Source: Flavobacteriaceae bacterium MAR_2010_72
GTDB taxonomy: Bacteria; Bacteroidota; Bacteroidia; Flavobacteriales; Flavobacteriaceae
Reading direction: 5' to 3'
DNA length: 64,000 nucleotides
NCBI GenBank assembly: GCA_003550275.1
Contig: QXCW01000002.1
Coordinates: forward strand, 2,368,001 to 2,432,000
The position numbers and the translations under genes are program-made. Under the pieces are notes generated by a model, which worked only from the letters and a program-made list of their open reading frames with translations, did not search any database and was not told the DNA's origin. Below, one piece after another: positions 45,021 through 53,769 of this stretch. Each line of letters opens with the position of its first letter. Position 1 is the first letter of the stretch.

Positions 45021-46360
45021 TTGACTTTAATCTCATAGCAGCAGTCCTTATTGGGATTGCGGTACTATTGATACTCATCTTGAAATTAAGAATTCAGGCC
45101 TTTATAGCCTTATTGGTATCTAGTATTATTGTTGGAATTATTGCAGGAATGGATCCGATGTCAATCATCAGTACCATGCAAGAAGGTATGGGTAACACCT
45201 TGGGGTTTGTAGCTATGGTCGTGGGTTTGGGTGCAATGTTTGGTGCTATTTTGGAGCATAGTGGTGGCGCAGAAGCCTTGGCAAAATATTTACTTAAAAA
45301 ATTTGGAGAGAAACGTGCCTCTTGGGCCTTGATGCTTACAGGTTTTTTTGTGGCGATTCCCGTGTTTTTTGATGTGGCCTTTATCATCTTAATCCCTTTA
45401 ATTTACTCCCTTCAACGAAAAACCAAAAAATCATTATTGGTCTATGCTATTCCGCTTTTGGCAGGATTAGCAATTACGCACGCCTTTATACCGCCTACTC
45501 CGGGTCCGGTTGCAGTGGCTGACATCTTAAAAGCTGATCTCGGCTGGGTAATTACTTTTGGCTTTTTAGCAGGAATTCCAGCAGCCATAATTAGCGGACC
45601 AGTTTTTGGTAATTATATTGCAAAAAAGATTCATATTGATGCGCCTACATTAGAAGACATCAAGTCTGAAGTCACTAATTATCCTGCGGTTGGATTGATT
45701 TTATCCATCATAGGAATTCCAATTATACTAATTGTAGGCAACACGCTTTTAAACAGTCCGCTAGCAAGTAATTTACAATTGTCTGACACGGTTAAGTCAT
45801 GGCTTCAAATGATCGGCCATCCGTTTTCTGCTTTGATCATTGCTAACCTTATTGCTTGGTATGTACTGGGTGTTGCCCGAGGCATAGCTAGTACTACCTT
45901 ATTAAAGATTACCAGTAAATCAATGGCCCCAGCAGGCATTATCATTTTACTTACTGGAGCTGGAGGCGTATTCAAACAGATGCTTGTGAATACCAAAACT
46001 GGGGAAATGCTTGCCAATTATTTTGCTGAACAAGGTGTAAGCATCTTGTTACTCGCCTTTTTAGCTGCGGTTATTGTAAGAGTACTTCAAGGTTCTGCAA
46101 CCGTAGCGATGATTACTGCTGCCGGACTGACTGCGCCTTTATTGGCTGTTGATGTCAGTGCTATTGACAAAGCTTTACTGGTCATTGCCATTGCTTCCGG
46201 AGCCTCCATTTTATCGCATGTGAACGACAGTGGTTTTTGGTTAGTGAGCAACTATTTAGGGCTGAATGAAAAACAAACGTTTAGAAGCTGGACCATGATG
46301 ACAACGATTCTAGCTCTAGTTGGCTTTGGAGCCGTTTGTATCATGTCATTCGTGTTTTAA
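45017..46360 (+). CDS. Gluconate:H+ symporter, GntP family
   Basis: This inner-membrane permease of 447 residues has about 12 hydrophobic helices. GVFKQMLVNTKTGEML, IIVGIIAGMDPMSII and the paired Pro/Gly-rich loop HAFIPPTPGPVAVAD are typical of GntP/GntT gluconate transporters. It overlaps gnd by four bases, ending the operon. It would import gluconate produced outside by the lactonase. Its stop codon overlaps that of the convergent M23 gene (shared TTAA at 46357-46360). Confidence 0.93.
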   Translation: MIDFNLIAAVLIGIAVLLILILKLRIQAFIALLVSSIIVGIIAGMDPMSIISTMQEGMGNTLGFVAMVVGLGAMFGAILEHSGGAEALAKYLLKKFGEKRASWALMLTGFFVAIPVFFDVAFIILIPLIYSLQRKTKKSLLVYAIPLLAGLAITHAFIPPTPGPVAVADILKADLGWVITFGFLAGIPAAIISGPVFGNYIAKKIHIDAPTLEDIKSEVTNYPAVGLILSIIGIPIILIVGNTLLNSPLASNLQLSDTVKSWLQMIGHPFSALIIANLIAWYVLGVARGIASTTLLKITSKSMAPAGIIILLTGAGGVFKQMLVNTKTGEMLANYFAEQGVSILLLAFLAAVIVRVLQGSATVAMITAAGLTAPLLAVDVSAIDKALLVIAIASGASILSHVNDSGFWLVSNYLGLNEKQTFRSWTMMTTILALVGFGAVCIMSFVF

Positions 46361-47088
46361 ATTTTTGGGGTTCCTAAATCTTTCCGTGAGGAACTAGTTG
46401 GCAGTTTTAAAAGGAGATTTGGATCAGGACAGTTGCCCAGATAAAAACCTAAATCTTGTTTTGAGCATACACCTGGATAATCGCCTTCAAAGCCTTGTAA
46501 ATCCTTGATTATTTGAAAGTGTAAATGCGGTGGGTAATCCCCATTTACACTAGCGTCTCCCAAAGTTGCTATTTGTTGACCTTGTTGGAAGGTTTGGCCA
46601 ATTTTTAAATTAGAAATGGAAGCCAAACTTAAATGCCCATAAAGGGTGAAAAATTCGACATCTTTAACCATATGTTTCAAAATAAGGGTTGGACCGTAGT
46701 CACCATGATTTACATTGTTTTTAAAGCTATGCATGGTTCCATCTAAAGGCGCATAAATAGGTGTTTCAGCTTCAATCCACAAATCTAATCCCAAATGAAT
46801 ATTACGCTCCGTGGCATCATCATTTTGATTAAAATAGGTGCTACGTTGGTAAATGTCCCTCACCTCATTATAACCTCCAAAAGCCACTTTAGCCTTATTG
46901 GAGGCGATATAATTAAACACAAAAATGTCCAGTGCTTTCGAACTGGAAGTATCAATGGCCTTCAACCTTGAATTGTGTTTTGAAAGGTTTAAGGGAATAT
47001 AATCGTGCAATGGGATTTTAGCATCCAGAACCTGTAAGGGCTTTGCGCTGATATGAACTATAAAGTCGGAAAATTGCGTATTGGCCAT
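46357..47088 (-). CDS. M23-family metallopeptidase
   Basis: The 243-residue protein carries the M23/LytM zinc motifs: HLGLDLW (HxxxD) near residue 97 and HLHFQI (HxH) near 187, with TLYGHLS (the catalytic His region) near 150. M23 enzymes cut peptidoglycan cross-bridges. No signal peptide is visible, so it may act in the cytoplasm, be exported unusually, or work on another target; similar domains occur fused to aminotransferases in Bacteroidota. It follows the ECF sigma operon closely. Confidence 0.85.
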   Translation of the reverse strand: MANTQFSDFIVHISAKPLQVLDAKIPLHDYIPLNLSKHNSRLKAIDTSSSKALDIFVFNYIASNKAKVAFGGYNEVRDIYQRSTYFNQNDDATERNIHLGLDLWIEAETPIYAPLDGTMHSFKNNVNHGDYGPTLILKHMVKDVEFFTLYGHLSLASISNLKIGQTFQQGQQIATLGDASVNGDYPPHLHFQIIKDLQGFEGDYPGVCSKQDLGFYLGNCPDPNLLLKLPTSSSRKDLGTPKI

Positions 47089-47117
47089 GCACCATTTATT
47101 TCCCCAAAAATAGGAAA

Positions 47118-48662
47118 CTATTGCATAACAACTTGACTAAATTTAGCATTGACCACAATAGTTTTTGGGCTGCTTAAATTTCCTGTAGAAAAGGTAGAAA
47201 CAGATTCAGAAGACTTCTTTTTAGGGTGGCTTAATCGTGAACGACTGCCTTTGTATTGTAAATTATAATCGGTTGCAGGTAAATGAATCAGGGCATCACT
47301 ATTCTCCAAACTTATATTGAGGTTATTAAAGGTGCTGGCAATATGACTTACCGACAAATCACCAAAACTGCCATCAATAAGCGCATTGCCTGTTAAAGTG
47401 TCAATCCCAATATTAGATGAATTAGAGTTGAGCACCAATCTATTGACGGTTTTAATCTGTGCTTTATCCACAAAATTCAACTTCAACTCCCCTAAATCCC
47501 AAGTGGTGATCAGCACAGGCGAGTAGGACACATTGATGGAAGTCTCGCTTCCACCAATGTGATTTGCTACTAATGTAGAATGTGATATATCTGCTTTCAA
47601 GTTATTGATGACCGATGAAAATTTTAATTCACCATGCCTTACATTCATTTTCAACTTGGCATCCTTTGGCATTTTAATTTTTATGGTCTTGATAACTTTA
47701 CTGTTTCGATTTTCGATTGATTGTTCTAAATCTGCTTGACGGCTTTCCAGACGTTTTTGACGTTCTTCCATACGTTTGGCGAGTTCTTTATCTCGTTGCT
47801 CCATACGCTTCTCAAATTCTTTGGAACGTTTTTCCATGGCTTCGGCGCGATGCTCCATCTCTTTACCATGTTTCTCTTCCCAAACTTTCATTTTCTCTTC
47901 AAATTCCTTGCCCCATTGCTCACCAAATTTTTCACCCCAAGCTTCCATTTTAGCTTCGTAGTCCTTTCCGAATTGTTTACCAAACTCTTCACCCCAGGCT
48001 TCCATTTTCTTTTCGTAGCCTTTCCAATCGATTTTACTAAACTCTTTAGCCCAGGCTTTCATTTTGTCTTTGTATGCTTTGCCGTATTTGGCCTCATACT
48101 CTGAACTCCACTTTTCTAAATAGGCTTCTCCATCCTTTTTATAGGCTTCGGTATCAAAGTTCACATTATGAATCCCTTCAGGCAATTTTGGTAATGCGGG
48201 CATTTTTGGCATCTTCGGAAAATCCATTTTAGGAAGTACCGGCATTTCGGGCATTTCAGGAAGCTCTGGCATTTCTGGTAAATCAGCCAATTCAAGCTCC
48301 AAATCTCTTAAGGCATCAAAATTGAAATCGAAATTGAAATCGTGGTCACCCCAAGATCCTCGATTCCCTTGAGAGGAAATAGTCACGTTGTTCCCTGAAC
48401 CTTCTACTTTAATATTCCAGGCCTCTAGCGCTTTTTTAAGTTCTTCCTTGCTCAACTTGTCACTGCCAATGTAGGCCTCAACCTCCAAGGTGTTCTTGTT
48501 CCAAGTATCAACTTCTATTTGCACATAACTAGTATTAAGATTGATGTTCACATCTTTAGTGACCTCGATGGATTTTGACAATTTGGTCATCTTTTGCTGT
48601 GCCGACATGATATATGTACCACAACATAAGAGTAGTGTCATTATTAATTTTAAGTGTTTCAT
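47118..48662 (-). CDS. Exported repeat-rich protein with DUF4097-like beta domain
   Basis: The 514-residue secreted or envelope protein has a signal peptide ending near residue 21 (SAQQK). From about 130 to 175 runs a Met/Pro repeat (variants of LPEMPELPEMPEMP). From about 185 to 320 there is a charged helical repeat of 15-18 residues (YEAKMEAWGEKFGEQ-type) passing into a Glu/Lys/Arg coiled coil. The last third looks like the beta-helical putative adhesin domain (DUF4097). It follows an anti-sigma gene by 11 bases and is probably the regulated output of that pair. Function unknown. Confidence 0.85.
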   Translation of the reverse strand: MKHLKLIMTLLLCCGTYIMSAQQKMTKLSKSIEVTKDVNINLNTSYVQIEVDTWNKNTLEVEAYIGSDKLSKEELKKALEAWNIKVEGSGNNVTISSQGNRGSWGDHDFNFDFNFDALRDLELELADLPEMPELPEMPEMPVLPKMDFPKMPKMPALPKLPEGIHNVNFDTEAYKKDGEAYLEKWSSEYEAKYGKAYKDKMKAWAKEFSKIDWKGYEKKMEAWGEEFGKQFGKDYEAKMEAWGEKFGEQWGKEFEEKMKVWEEKHGKEMEHRAEAMEKRSKEFEKRMEQRDKELAKRMEERQKRLESRQADLEQSIENRNSKVIKTIKIKMPKDAKLKMNVRHGELKFSSVINNLKADISHSTLVANHIGGSETSINVSYSPVLITTWDLGELKLNFVDKAQIKTVNRLVLNSNSSNIGIDTLTGNALIDGSFGDLSVSHIASTFNNLNISLENSDALIHLPATDYNLQYKGSRSRLSHPKKKSSESVSTFSTGNLSSPKTIVVNAKFSQVVMQ

Positions 48663-48673
48663 TATTATGTTTT

Positions 48674-49237
48674 TTAACTTGTTTGTTGATCTAAATCAGA
48701 CTCATTTAAGTCTTGTAATTGTTCCTTTAGACGATATAATAAATTAAGACGAAGTTTAAGATTATCAATTAAAGCGCTTACTGTAAGCTCGTTTGGACCG
48801 TTTTCTGTCAACTCCACCGAAAGTTTTGTGTACTCTTCATTTAACTCTTCAAGTTTTAGCACATAGCCATCAAAGAGTTCTTTGTTTTCTGGAGTTAACT
48901 TTACTTTGGACAATTCTAAATTGATGTTGGCCAAATAATAATCTTCAACCTTTTTCAGGTCTGGGGAAATGTCTCCCAAAGACTTAAGTTCTGCAGCCAC
49001 CTCAGTTTTTGGCTCTACAACGGGTTTGTCGAAAACTTTATATGCTCCAAAACTTAATCCAATAAGTACCACCACACTCGCTGCAATATTAATAAAGTTG
49101 AATACTGACCTTTTGTTGGTTTCAACCGGTAAGGCTGCATTCAATTTACCTAAAAATCGGGCTTCGTGACCATCTGGCATTTTAAGCTTGGATAGTTTAG
49201 TCTCCTGTTCCAATAATTCTCTAATGTCCTGCGCCAT
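48674..49237 (-). CDS. Putative membrane anti-sigma factor
   Basis: The 187-residue single-pass protein has a short N-terminal cytoplasmic segment (about 1-43, DIRELLEQETKLSKLK), one membrane helix near 48-66 (AASVVVLIGLSFGAY) and a helical, acidic C-terminal domain. It overlaps the ECF sigma gene by 17 bases, the standard arrangement for an anti-sigma factor. No zinc-binding HxxxCxxC motif is seen. A structural role independent of sigma control is possible. Confidence 0.75.
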   Translation of the reverse strand: MAQDIRELLEQETKLSKLKMPDGHEARFLGKLNAALPVETNKRSVFNFINIAASVVVLIGLSFGAYKVFDKPVVEPKTEVAAELKSLGDISPDLKKVEDYYLANINLELSKVKLTPENKELFDGYVLKLEELNEEYTKLSVELTENGPNELTVSALIDNLKLRLNLLYRLKEQLQDLNESDLDQQTS

Positions 49238-49772
49238 GATGTTTTTGTGTTAAAAATTCTTTTAATTGTGCCTTTCCTCGAGACAGTTGTGTTCGCGAAG
49301 CTACTTCTGAAATATTTAATATCTCGGATATTTCCTGATGGTCATAGCCTTCAATTAAATACAGCATCACTACGTATTGATACTTATCGGGAAGCTTATT
49401 GATCGCCTGTTTAACTTCGTCTAGAGTTATACTATCGTCTACTAACCATTCGTTCTCATAACTTGCATCTACTACTTTAAGGTGCACCTCATCCAACTCC
49501 AGCATATGCTGTTTTTTGGATTTAAGTAAATCAATGCTTTTGTTGATCACGATACGTTTTAACCAAGCCCCAAAAGTGACTTCGGCCTTATATTGATGTA
49601 ATTTGGAAAAGGCTTTTATAAACGCTTCCTGAACTACATCTTCGGCCTCCATAGTATCTTTAACAAAACGCATAGCCACTGCAAACATGCCATCGCAATA
49701 TTGATTATATAATTGCAACTGAGCTATTCGGTTGTTTTGCTTGCATTTTTCAATAATATCAACTTGAAACAT
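49221..49772 (-). CDS. ECF-type RNA polymerase sigma factor
   Basis: The 183-residue sigma-70 family protein has only regions 2 and 4. Region 2 is AVAMRFVKDTMEAEDVVQEA (about 32-51). Region 4 (about 120-175) includes INKLPDKYQYVVMLYLIEG and the helix-turn-helix IAEILNIS-like EISEILNISEVASRTQLSRG. It heads an operon with a membrane anti-sigma factor and an exported repeat protein, so it likely responds to an envelope signal. No convincing -7 box was found upstream; autoregulation is possible. Confidence 0.92.
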   Translation of the reverse strand: MFQVDIIEKCKQNNRIAQLQLYNQYCDGMFAVAMRFVKDTMEAEDVVQEAFIKAFSKLHQYKAEVTFGAWLKRIVINKSIDLLKSKKQHMLELDEVHLKVVDASYENEWLVDDSITLDEVKQAINKLPDKYQYVVMLYLIEGYDHQEISEILNISEVASRTQLSRGKAQLKEFLTQKHHGAGH

Positions 49773-49958
49773 GCGTTATTCGATCTTTTGGTTAATGGTT
49801 GAGTTCGTTATAAGGACGATACAAAAAAACAAGTGTTGCAAAGTGCGACGCTTTTTTTTTAAAATTCATACAAAATGTAATAAAATTCCGTTAAGTATTT
49901 TACACCTGTAGTATTTAATTTATATTTATCATCAATTACAACAAACCTAAAATTGCTT

Positions 49959-50534
49959 ATGAACACGTTTCTAAAACGACTGCTTATCCTATTGTCTTTT
50001 ATTGCTTTAGGACTCTTATTATACTCTGTTTTTGTTGAAAATATCTTTGCGTCCAGGTTAAGTCCAAAAGATTCGGTGGAATTTAAACTTAATGACCTAA
50101 AGTTAGAGGTGTTTTACAATCGACCTTCCAAAAAAGGACGTGTGATTTTTGGAGGATTGGTACCTTATGATGAAGTCTGGAGAACAGGGGCCAATGAAGC
50201 GACGACGTTTACAACCAATAAAGATCTTATTATTAAAGGCTATTTAGTGCCCAAAGGAGAATATACCTTATGGACTGTTCCCAATGACAGCGTATGGAAA
50301 GTCATGTTCAACACCAAAAAATACAAATGGGGTGTAGATGAACAAATGAGGCCTATGTGGGATCCCAATTATGACTTGTTGGAGATTGATGTCCCTGTAG
50401 AACAACTAGACTCTGTTGTTGAACAATTTACCATTGCTTTTAATAATACTACAGGTCATTTAAAACTTACTATGGCTTGGGATACTACCAAAATTGAAGT
50501 ACCTTTAGATGAGGCAACTGATTCGGGAGACTAA
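49959..50534 (+). CDS. DUF2911 family protein
   Basis: The 191-residue protein has an N-terminal membrane anchor (about residues 7-26) and a DUF2911 domain: LEVFYNRPSKKGRVIFGGL, DEVWRTGANEATTFT and PKGEYTLWTVP. DUF2911 is common in Bacteroidota and of unknown function; the domain is predicted extracytoplasmic. The frame begins with a TTG at 49953, but ATG 49959 is preferred. It precedes meaB by 18 bases, though the link may be only transcriptional. Confidence 0.88.
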   Translation: MNTFLKRLLILLSFIALGLLLYSVFVENIFASRLSPKDSVEFKLNDLKLEVFYNRPSKKGRVIFGGLVPYDEVWRTGANEATTFTTNKDLIIKGYLVPKGEYTLWTVPNDSVWKVMFNTKKYKWGVDEQMRPMWDPNYDLLEIDVPVEQLDSVVEQFTIAFNNTTGHLKLTMAWDTTKIEVPLDEATDSGD

Positions 50535-50552
50535 AATCAAATAGCGTCCATT

Positions 50553-51632
50553 GTGAACAAAAAAGGCAAATCCTCTTCTAATTTAAAAGAAAGCCAAGGA
50601 ACGACTGATACAGAGGTTACCAGTTCGTCATCTATTGATGCCATTAAAAAGCGACGGCAAAAGCAACCTTCACCAGAAGAATTGGTCAAGGGTATCGTTA
50701 TTGGTGACATGACATCTTTGAGTCGTGCCATTACACTTTTGGAGAGTTCTAACCCAGATCATTTAGAAAAAGCCAATATTATTTTAATATCATGTTTAGC
50801 ACATACCAATCCCTCCATACGAATTGGAATTACAGGTGTTCCTGGCGTTGGTAAGAGTACATTTATAGAAACCTTTGGCTTACATCTCACCTCCCAAGGC
50901 AAAAAAGTAGCGGTTTTAGCGGTCGATCCCAGCAGTTCTATTACCAAAGGTAGCATCCTTGGTGATAAAACCCGAATGGAGGATTTGGTTAAAAGTCCTA
51001 ATGCCTTTATTAGACCCTCGCCATCTGGAAGTTCGCTTGGTGGCGTTGCACGTAAAACAAGGGAAACCATACTATTATGTGAAGCTGCAGGGTTTGATAC
51101 TATTATTATAGAAACGGTTGGTGTTGGTCAAAGTGAAACCGCTGTACACAGTATGGTCGATTTCTTTTTATTACTGAAATTAGCTGGTGCTGGAGATGAA
51201 CTTCAAGGCATTAAGCGAGGGATTATGGAAATGGCCGACGCCATTGCCATAAACAAGGCCGATGGGAAGACCATTAAACAAGCGCAACTTGCCAAAGTCG
51301 AATTTAGCAGAGCATTGCATCTCTATCCAGCAAAAGCCTCTGGTTGGCAACCCAAAGTGAGTTTATGCAGTGCCTTACAAAATGAAGGCATCGATGAGCT
51401 TTGGAATTTGATTCAAGACTATTTAAAGTTTACCAAACAAAGCAATTGGTTTGAAACCAATAGAATTGAGCAAAATAAATTTTGGTTACTGCAAACTATT
51501 GAAGATCGTCTAAAATCTGATTTCTTTGCACTGCCAAAGATTAAGAACGAATTAGACAAACAATTACAACTTTTGGAAGCGGGTAAAACCACACCATTTG
51601 CCGCAGCCGAATTCCTTTTAGGCCTCCAATAA
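50553..51632 (+). CDS. meaB: Methylmalonyl-CoA mutase-associated GTPase MeaB
   Basis: This G3E-family chaperone (359 residues) protects and reloads adenosylcobalamin-dependent methylmalonyl-CoA mutase. It has GVPGVGKSTFIETFG near residue 94, VDPSSSITKGSILGDKTRM near 129, ETVGVGQSE near 190 and NKADG near 230. The start is GTG at 50553. The mutase genes are not in the window. The nearby PduO-type adenosyltransferase supports B12-dependent propionate metabolism in this organism. Confidence 0.94.
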   Translation: MNKKGKSSSNLKESQGTTDTEVTSSSSIDAIKKRRQKQPSPEELVKGIVIGDMTSLSRAITLLESSNPDHLEKANIILISCLAHTNPSIRIGITGVPGVGKSTFIETFGLHLTSQGKKVAVLAVDPSSSITKGSILGDKTRMEDLVKSPNAFIRPSPSGSSLGGVARKTRETILLCEAAGFDTIIIETVGVGQSETAVHSMVDFFLLLKLAGAGDELQGIKRGIMEMADAIAINKADGKTIKQAQLAKVEFSRALHLYPAKASGWQPKVSLCSALQNEGIDELWNLIQDYLKFTKQSNWFETNRIEQNKFWLLQTIEDRLKSDFFALPKIKNELDKQLQLLEAGKTTPFAAAEFLLGLQ

Positions 51633-51694
51633 AAATATTTTTATACCACTGATTTTTTACGAAAATTTTAGCAAATAATAAGTAGATACTTCTA

Positions 51695-51702
51695 TACATT
51701 TG
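51695..51702 (+). promoter_or_regulatory. Candidate -7 box upstream of the lipid kinase region
   Basis: TACATTTG matches TAnnTTTG and lies 26 bases before a 30-codon ORF and about 130 bases before the kinase gene. The -33 element is weak. Confidence 0.4.
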
Positions 51703-51727
51703 CGAAAACCATTTAATAAAACTTGTT

Positions 51728-51820
51728 ATGCTGAAGCAGTTACTTCATGATTGTTTTACTTTATTAAAAACGAATGTTCTCGCTTTTGTTTTATTATCTA
51801 GTTTTTACATCTTACCTTAA
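51728..51820 (+). CDS. Possible 30-residue hydrophobic peptide
   Basis: An ATG opens a 30-codon frame whose second half is hydrophobic (LAFVLLSSFYILP), ending 14 bases before the lipid kinase start. It could be a small membrane protein or leader peptide, but open frames this short are common by chance. No homologue is recognised. Confidence 0.2.
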   Translation: MLKQLLHDCFTLLKTNVLAFVLLSSFYILP

Positions 51821-51834
51821 AGGATTAAAATTGA

Positions 51835-52725
51835 ATGACAAAAGCCATACATATACATTTTATTATTAACCCGGTAGCAGGATCTGGTAATAATAACTTA
51901 CCCCTTGAAGATGTGTATGAAATCTTTGACCCCGAGCACTATGCTGTGGCTATAAAATATTCGGAGTATCCAACGCACTCCACAGCACTTACAAAGGATT
52001 CCGTCAAGGAAAAGGCTGCTATTATAGTTGCCTGTGGCGGAGACGGCACTATCAATGAAATTGCCAGATGTATTGTAAATACACCCGTTACTTTAGGGAT
52101 CATTCCTATGGGATCGGGTAACGGACTTGCATCTCATCTCAATATTCCAAAGAACATTAAACAGGCCTTATTGGTTATAAAAAAACACGCTATCAAAAAA
52201 ATAGATGTAGGGCGTTTTAATGATGATTATTTTTTTAGTAATGCTGGTTTTGGTATCGCAGCTAAAGTGATTAAACATTACCAGGCTTCCAAAAAGAGAA
52301 GATTTTCAAGTTATCTAAAAGCCTCTATCAAATCCCTTTTAGAATCAAAAGATGATCATCTGATTCAAGTTACAACTAACAATGAAAAGGTGTTAATTAA
52401 TCCGTTATTGCTTTTTATTTCAAACTCAAATGAAATGGGCTATAATGTTAGTCTAACCCCTAAAGCCTCGTTACAAGATGGCTTGCTTGATATTGTGATG
52501 GTACCAAAAACCAATAAATTAAGAACCTTAATGTTTGGGTTTTTAATGCTGTTCAAAAAACATCACATCCTTAAGGAAGTAAAAAGTTTTCAGATTAAAA
52601 ATGCAGAACTTTCCCAATCCAATGAAAACCTTTTCCACTCGCAAATTGATGGTGAGTATTTCCCGATAAATAACAAGTCGATTTCAATTTCGGTTTTAGA
52701 AAAATCCTTACAGGTTATTACTTAA
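51835..52725 (+). CDS. Diacylglycerol/sphingosine kinase-family lipid kinase
   Basis: This 296-residue protein with the DAGK catalytic domain phosphorylates a lipid with ATP. It has HFIINPVAGSGNN at the N-terminus, CGGDGTINEIA near residue 66 and PMGSGNGLASHL near 92, then the second half of the YegS/DgkB fold. It is soluble or peripheral. Its stop is directly followed by the stop of the convergent epimerase gene. The substrate could be diacylglycerol or a Bacteroidota sphingolipid; the sequence does not decide. Confidence 0.92.
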   Translation: MTKAIHIHFIINPVAGSGNNNLPLEDVYEIFDPEHYAVAIKYSEYPTHSTALTKDSVKEKAAIIVACGGDGTINEIARCIVNTPVTLGIIPMGSGNGLASHLNIPKNIKQALLVIKKHAIKKIDVGRFNDDYFFSNAGFGIAAKVIKHYQASKKRRFSSYLKASIKSLLESKDDHLIQVTTNNEKVLINPLLLFISNSNEMGYNVSLTPKASLQDGLLDIVMVPKTNKLRTLMFGFLMLFKKHHILKEVKSFQIKNAELSQSNENLFHSQIDGEYFPINNKSISISVLEKSLQVIT

Positions 52726-53670
52726 CTAAGTAAAATTGGCTTTAAACCATTCCACCTGATGTTTTACAGCCTGTAGCAGTGTGGTTTTTGGATTGTAATT
52801 CAACAACTTTCTAGCTTTATCGATATTTGCCTTTGTACGCAGTTGGTCTCCAGGACGTTTTGGAATAATATGAAGCGCGATTGACTTCCCTATAACCTGT
52901 TCAACCGCTTCAATTCCTTCTTGGGTGGTATGCTCTATTTCAGTCCCAAGATTAATAATTTCTCCATTAACCTTTTCTTCGTTTTCAATAACACTCACCA
53001 CACCATCAACAATATCACCAACATAGGTAAAGCTACGTAGATGAGAATCACTTCCTTCAAAAAGCGGAAAGGCTTCGCCCTTCAACCCTAAATCAATTAA
53101 TTTGGTATACATTTTTTCAGGTCGTTCTCGTGGACCAATAACCGAATACAATCGTAAGGAACAGGCTTTGAATAGGTTTTCACGGCTTTTTTGAAGGACA
53201 AGTTGTTCAGCAGCCAGTTTGGTTACACCATAGTGAGACGCCGGTTCTGGTGCCACATCTTCAGGGAACGTGGCTTCTAAACCATAAATTGAAGAGGTGC
53301 CAATGTTTACAAATAGTTTTAATTGCTTACAAGCCAAAGCATAATCTATCAATTGTTTGGTTGCAAAAACATTGTTACTAAAATAGTCTTCAAATGTTGA
53401 AGTGGATGAAATCCCGGGTTGTGCTGCGAAATGAAATATATAGTCAACATCATCTGGCAACACTGTACTCAAGTTATCGGCCCTCAAATCTGCTTTAATG
53501 ACCTCAATTCCTTTTGCCCTTAATGCGTTCGCATTTAATTGTTTCAACTCAAGACGGTAATAAGGTGAAAAATTATCCACCCCTATCACCTCATGACCTT
53601 TTTCCTTTAGACGTTCAGCGGTATGTGACCCAATAAATCCGACTGCTCCAGTAACAAGTATTTTCATCAT
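52726..53670 (-). CDS. NAD-dependent epimerase, UDP-glucuronate 4-epimerase-like
   Basis: This extended SDR (314 residues) has LVTGAVGFIGSHTAERL at the N-terminus, VDNFSPYY near 34, HFAAQPGIS near 83 and the catalytic Ser/Thr plus YGVTK near 150. The VDNFSPYYRLELK and HFAAQPG features are typical of UDP-glucuronate 4-epimerases. It is divergent from the lipid-glycosylation trio and might supply its sugar donor, which is inference. A second ATG one codon in is equally usable. Confidence 0.88.
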   Translation of the reverse strand: MMKILVTGAVGFIGSHTAERLKEKGHEVIGVDNFSPYYRLELKQLNANALRAKGIEVIKADLRADNLSTVLPDDVDYIFHFAAQPGISSTSTFEDYFSNNVFATKQLIDYALACKQLKLFVNIGTSSIYGLEATFPEDVAPEPASHYGVTKLAAEQLVLQKSRENLFKACSLRLYSVIGPRERPEKMYTKLIDLGLKGEAFPLFEGSDSHLRSFTYVGDIVDGVVSVIENEEKVNGEIINLGTEIEHTTQEGIEAVEQVIGKSIALHIIPKRPGDQLRTKANIDKARKLLNYNPKTTLLQAVKHQVEWFKANFT

Positions 53671-53741
53671 AAAATAGCTATCCCGTGCAAAATAACGATT
53701 TTTATATCAATAAGAATCATTATATATTAACATAAAAAGAA

Positions 53742-53749
53742 TATTTTTG
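53742..53749 (+). promoter_or_regulatory. -7 box upstream of the Arn-like trio
   Basis: TATTTTTG matches TAnnTTTG and lies 20 bases before the first ATG. No clear -33 TTG, so this is moderate support. Confidence 0.5.
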
Positions 53750-53769
53750 CGAGACCAAAGCTAGAGTAA

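Noticed and set aside
46357-46360. Possible frameshift fusion of the GntP permease and the M23 peptidase
   Set aside because: They are on opposite strands; the shared TTAA is just overlapping stop codons of convergent genes.
47717-48104. Plus-strand frames opposite the repeat-rich exported protein
   Set aside because: They are antisense shadows of its Glu/Lys/Phe repeats, without start context or homology.
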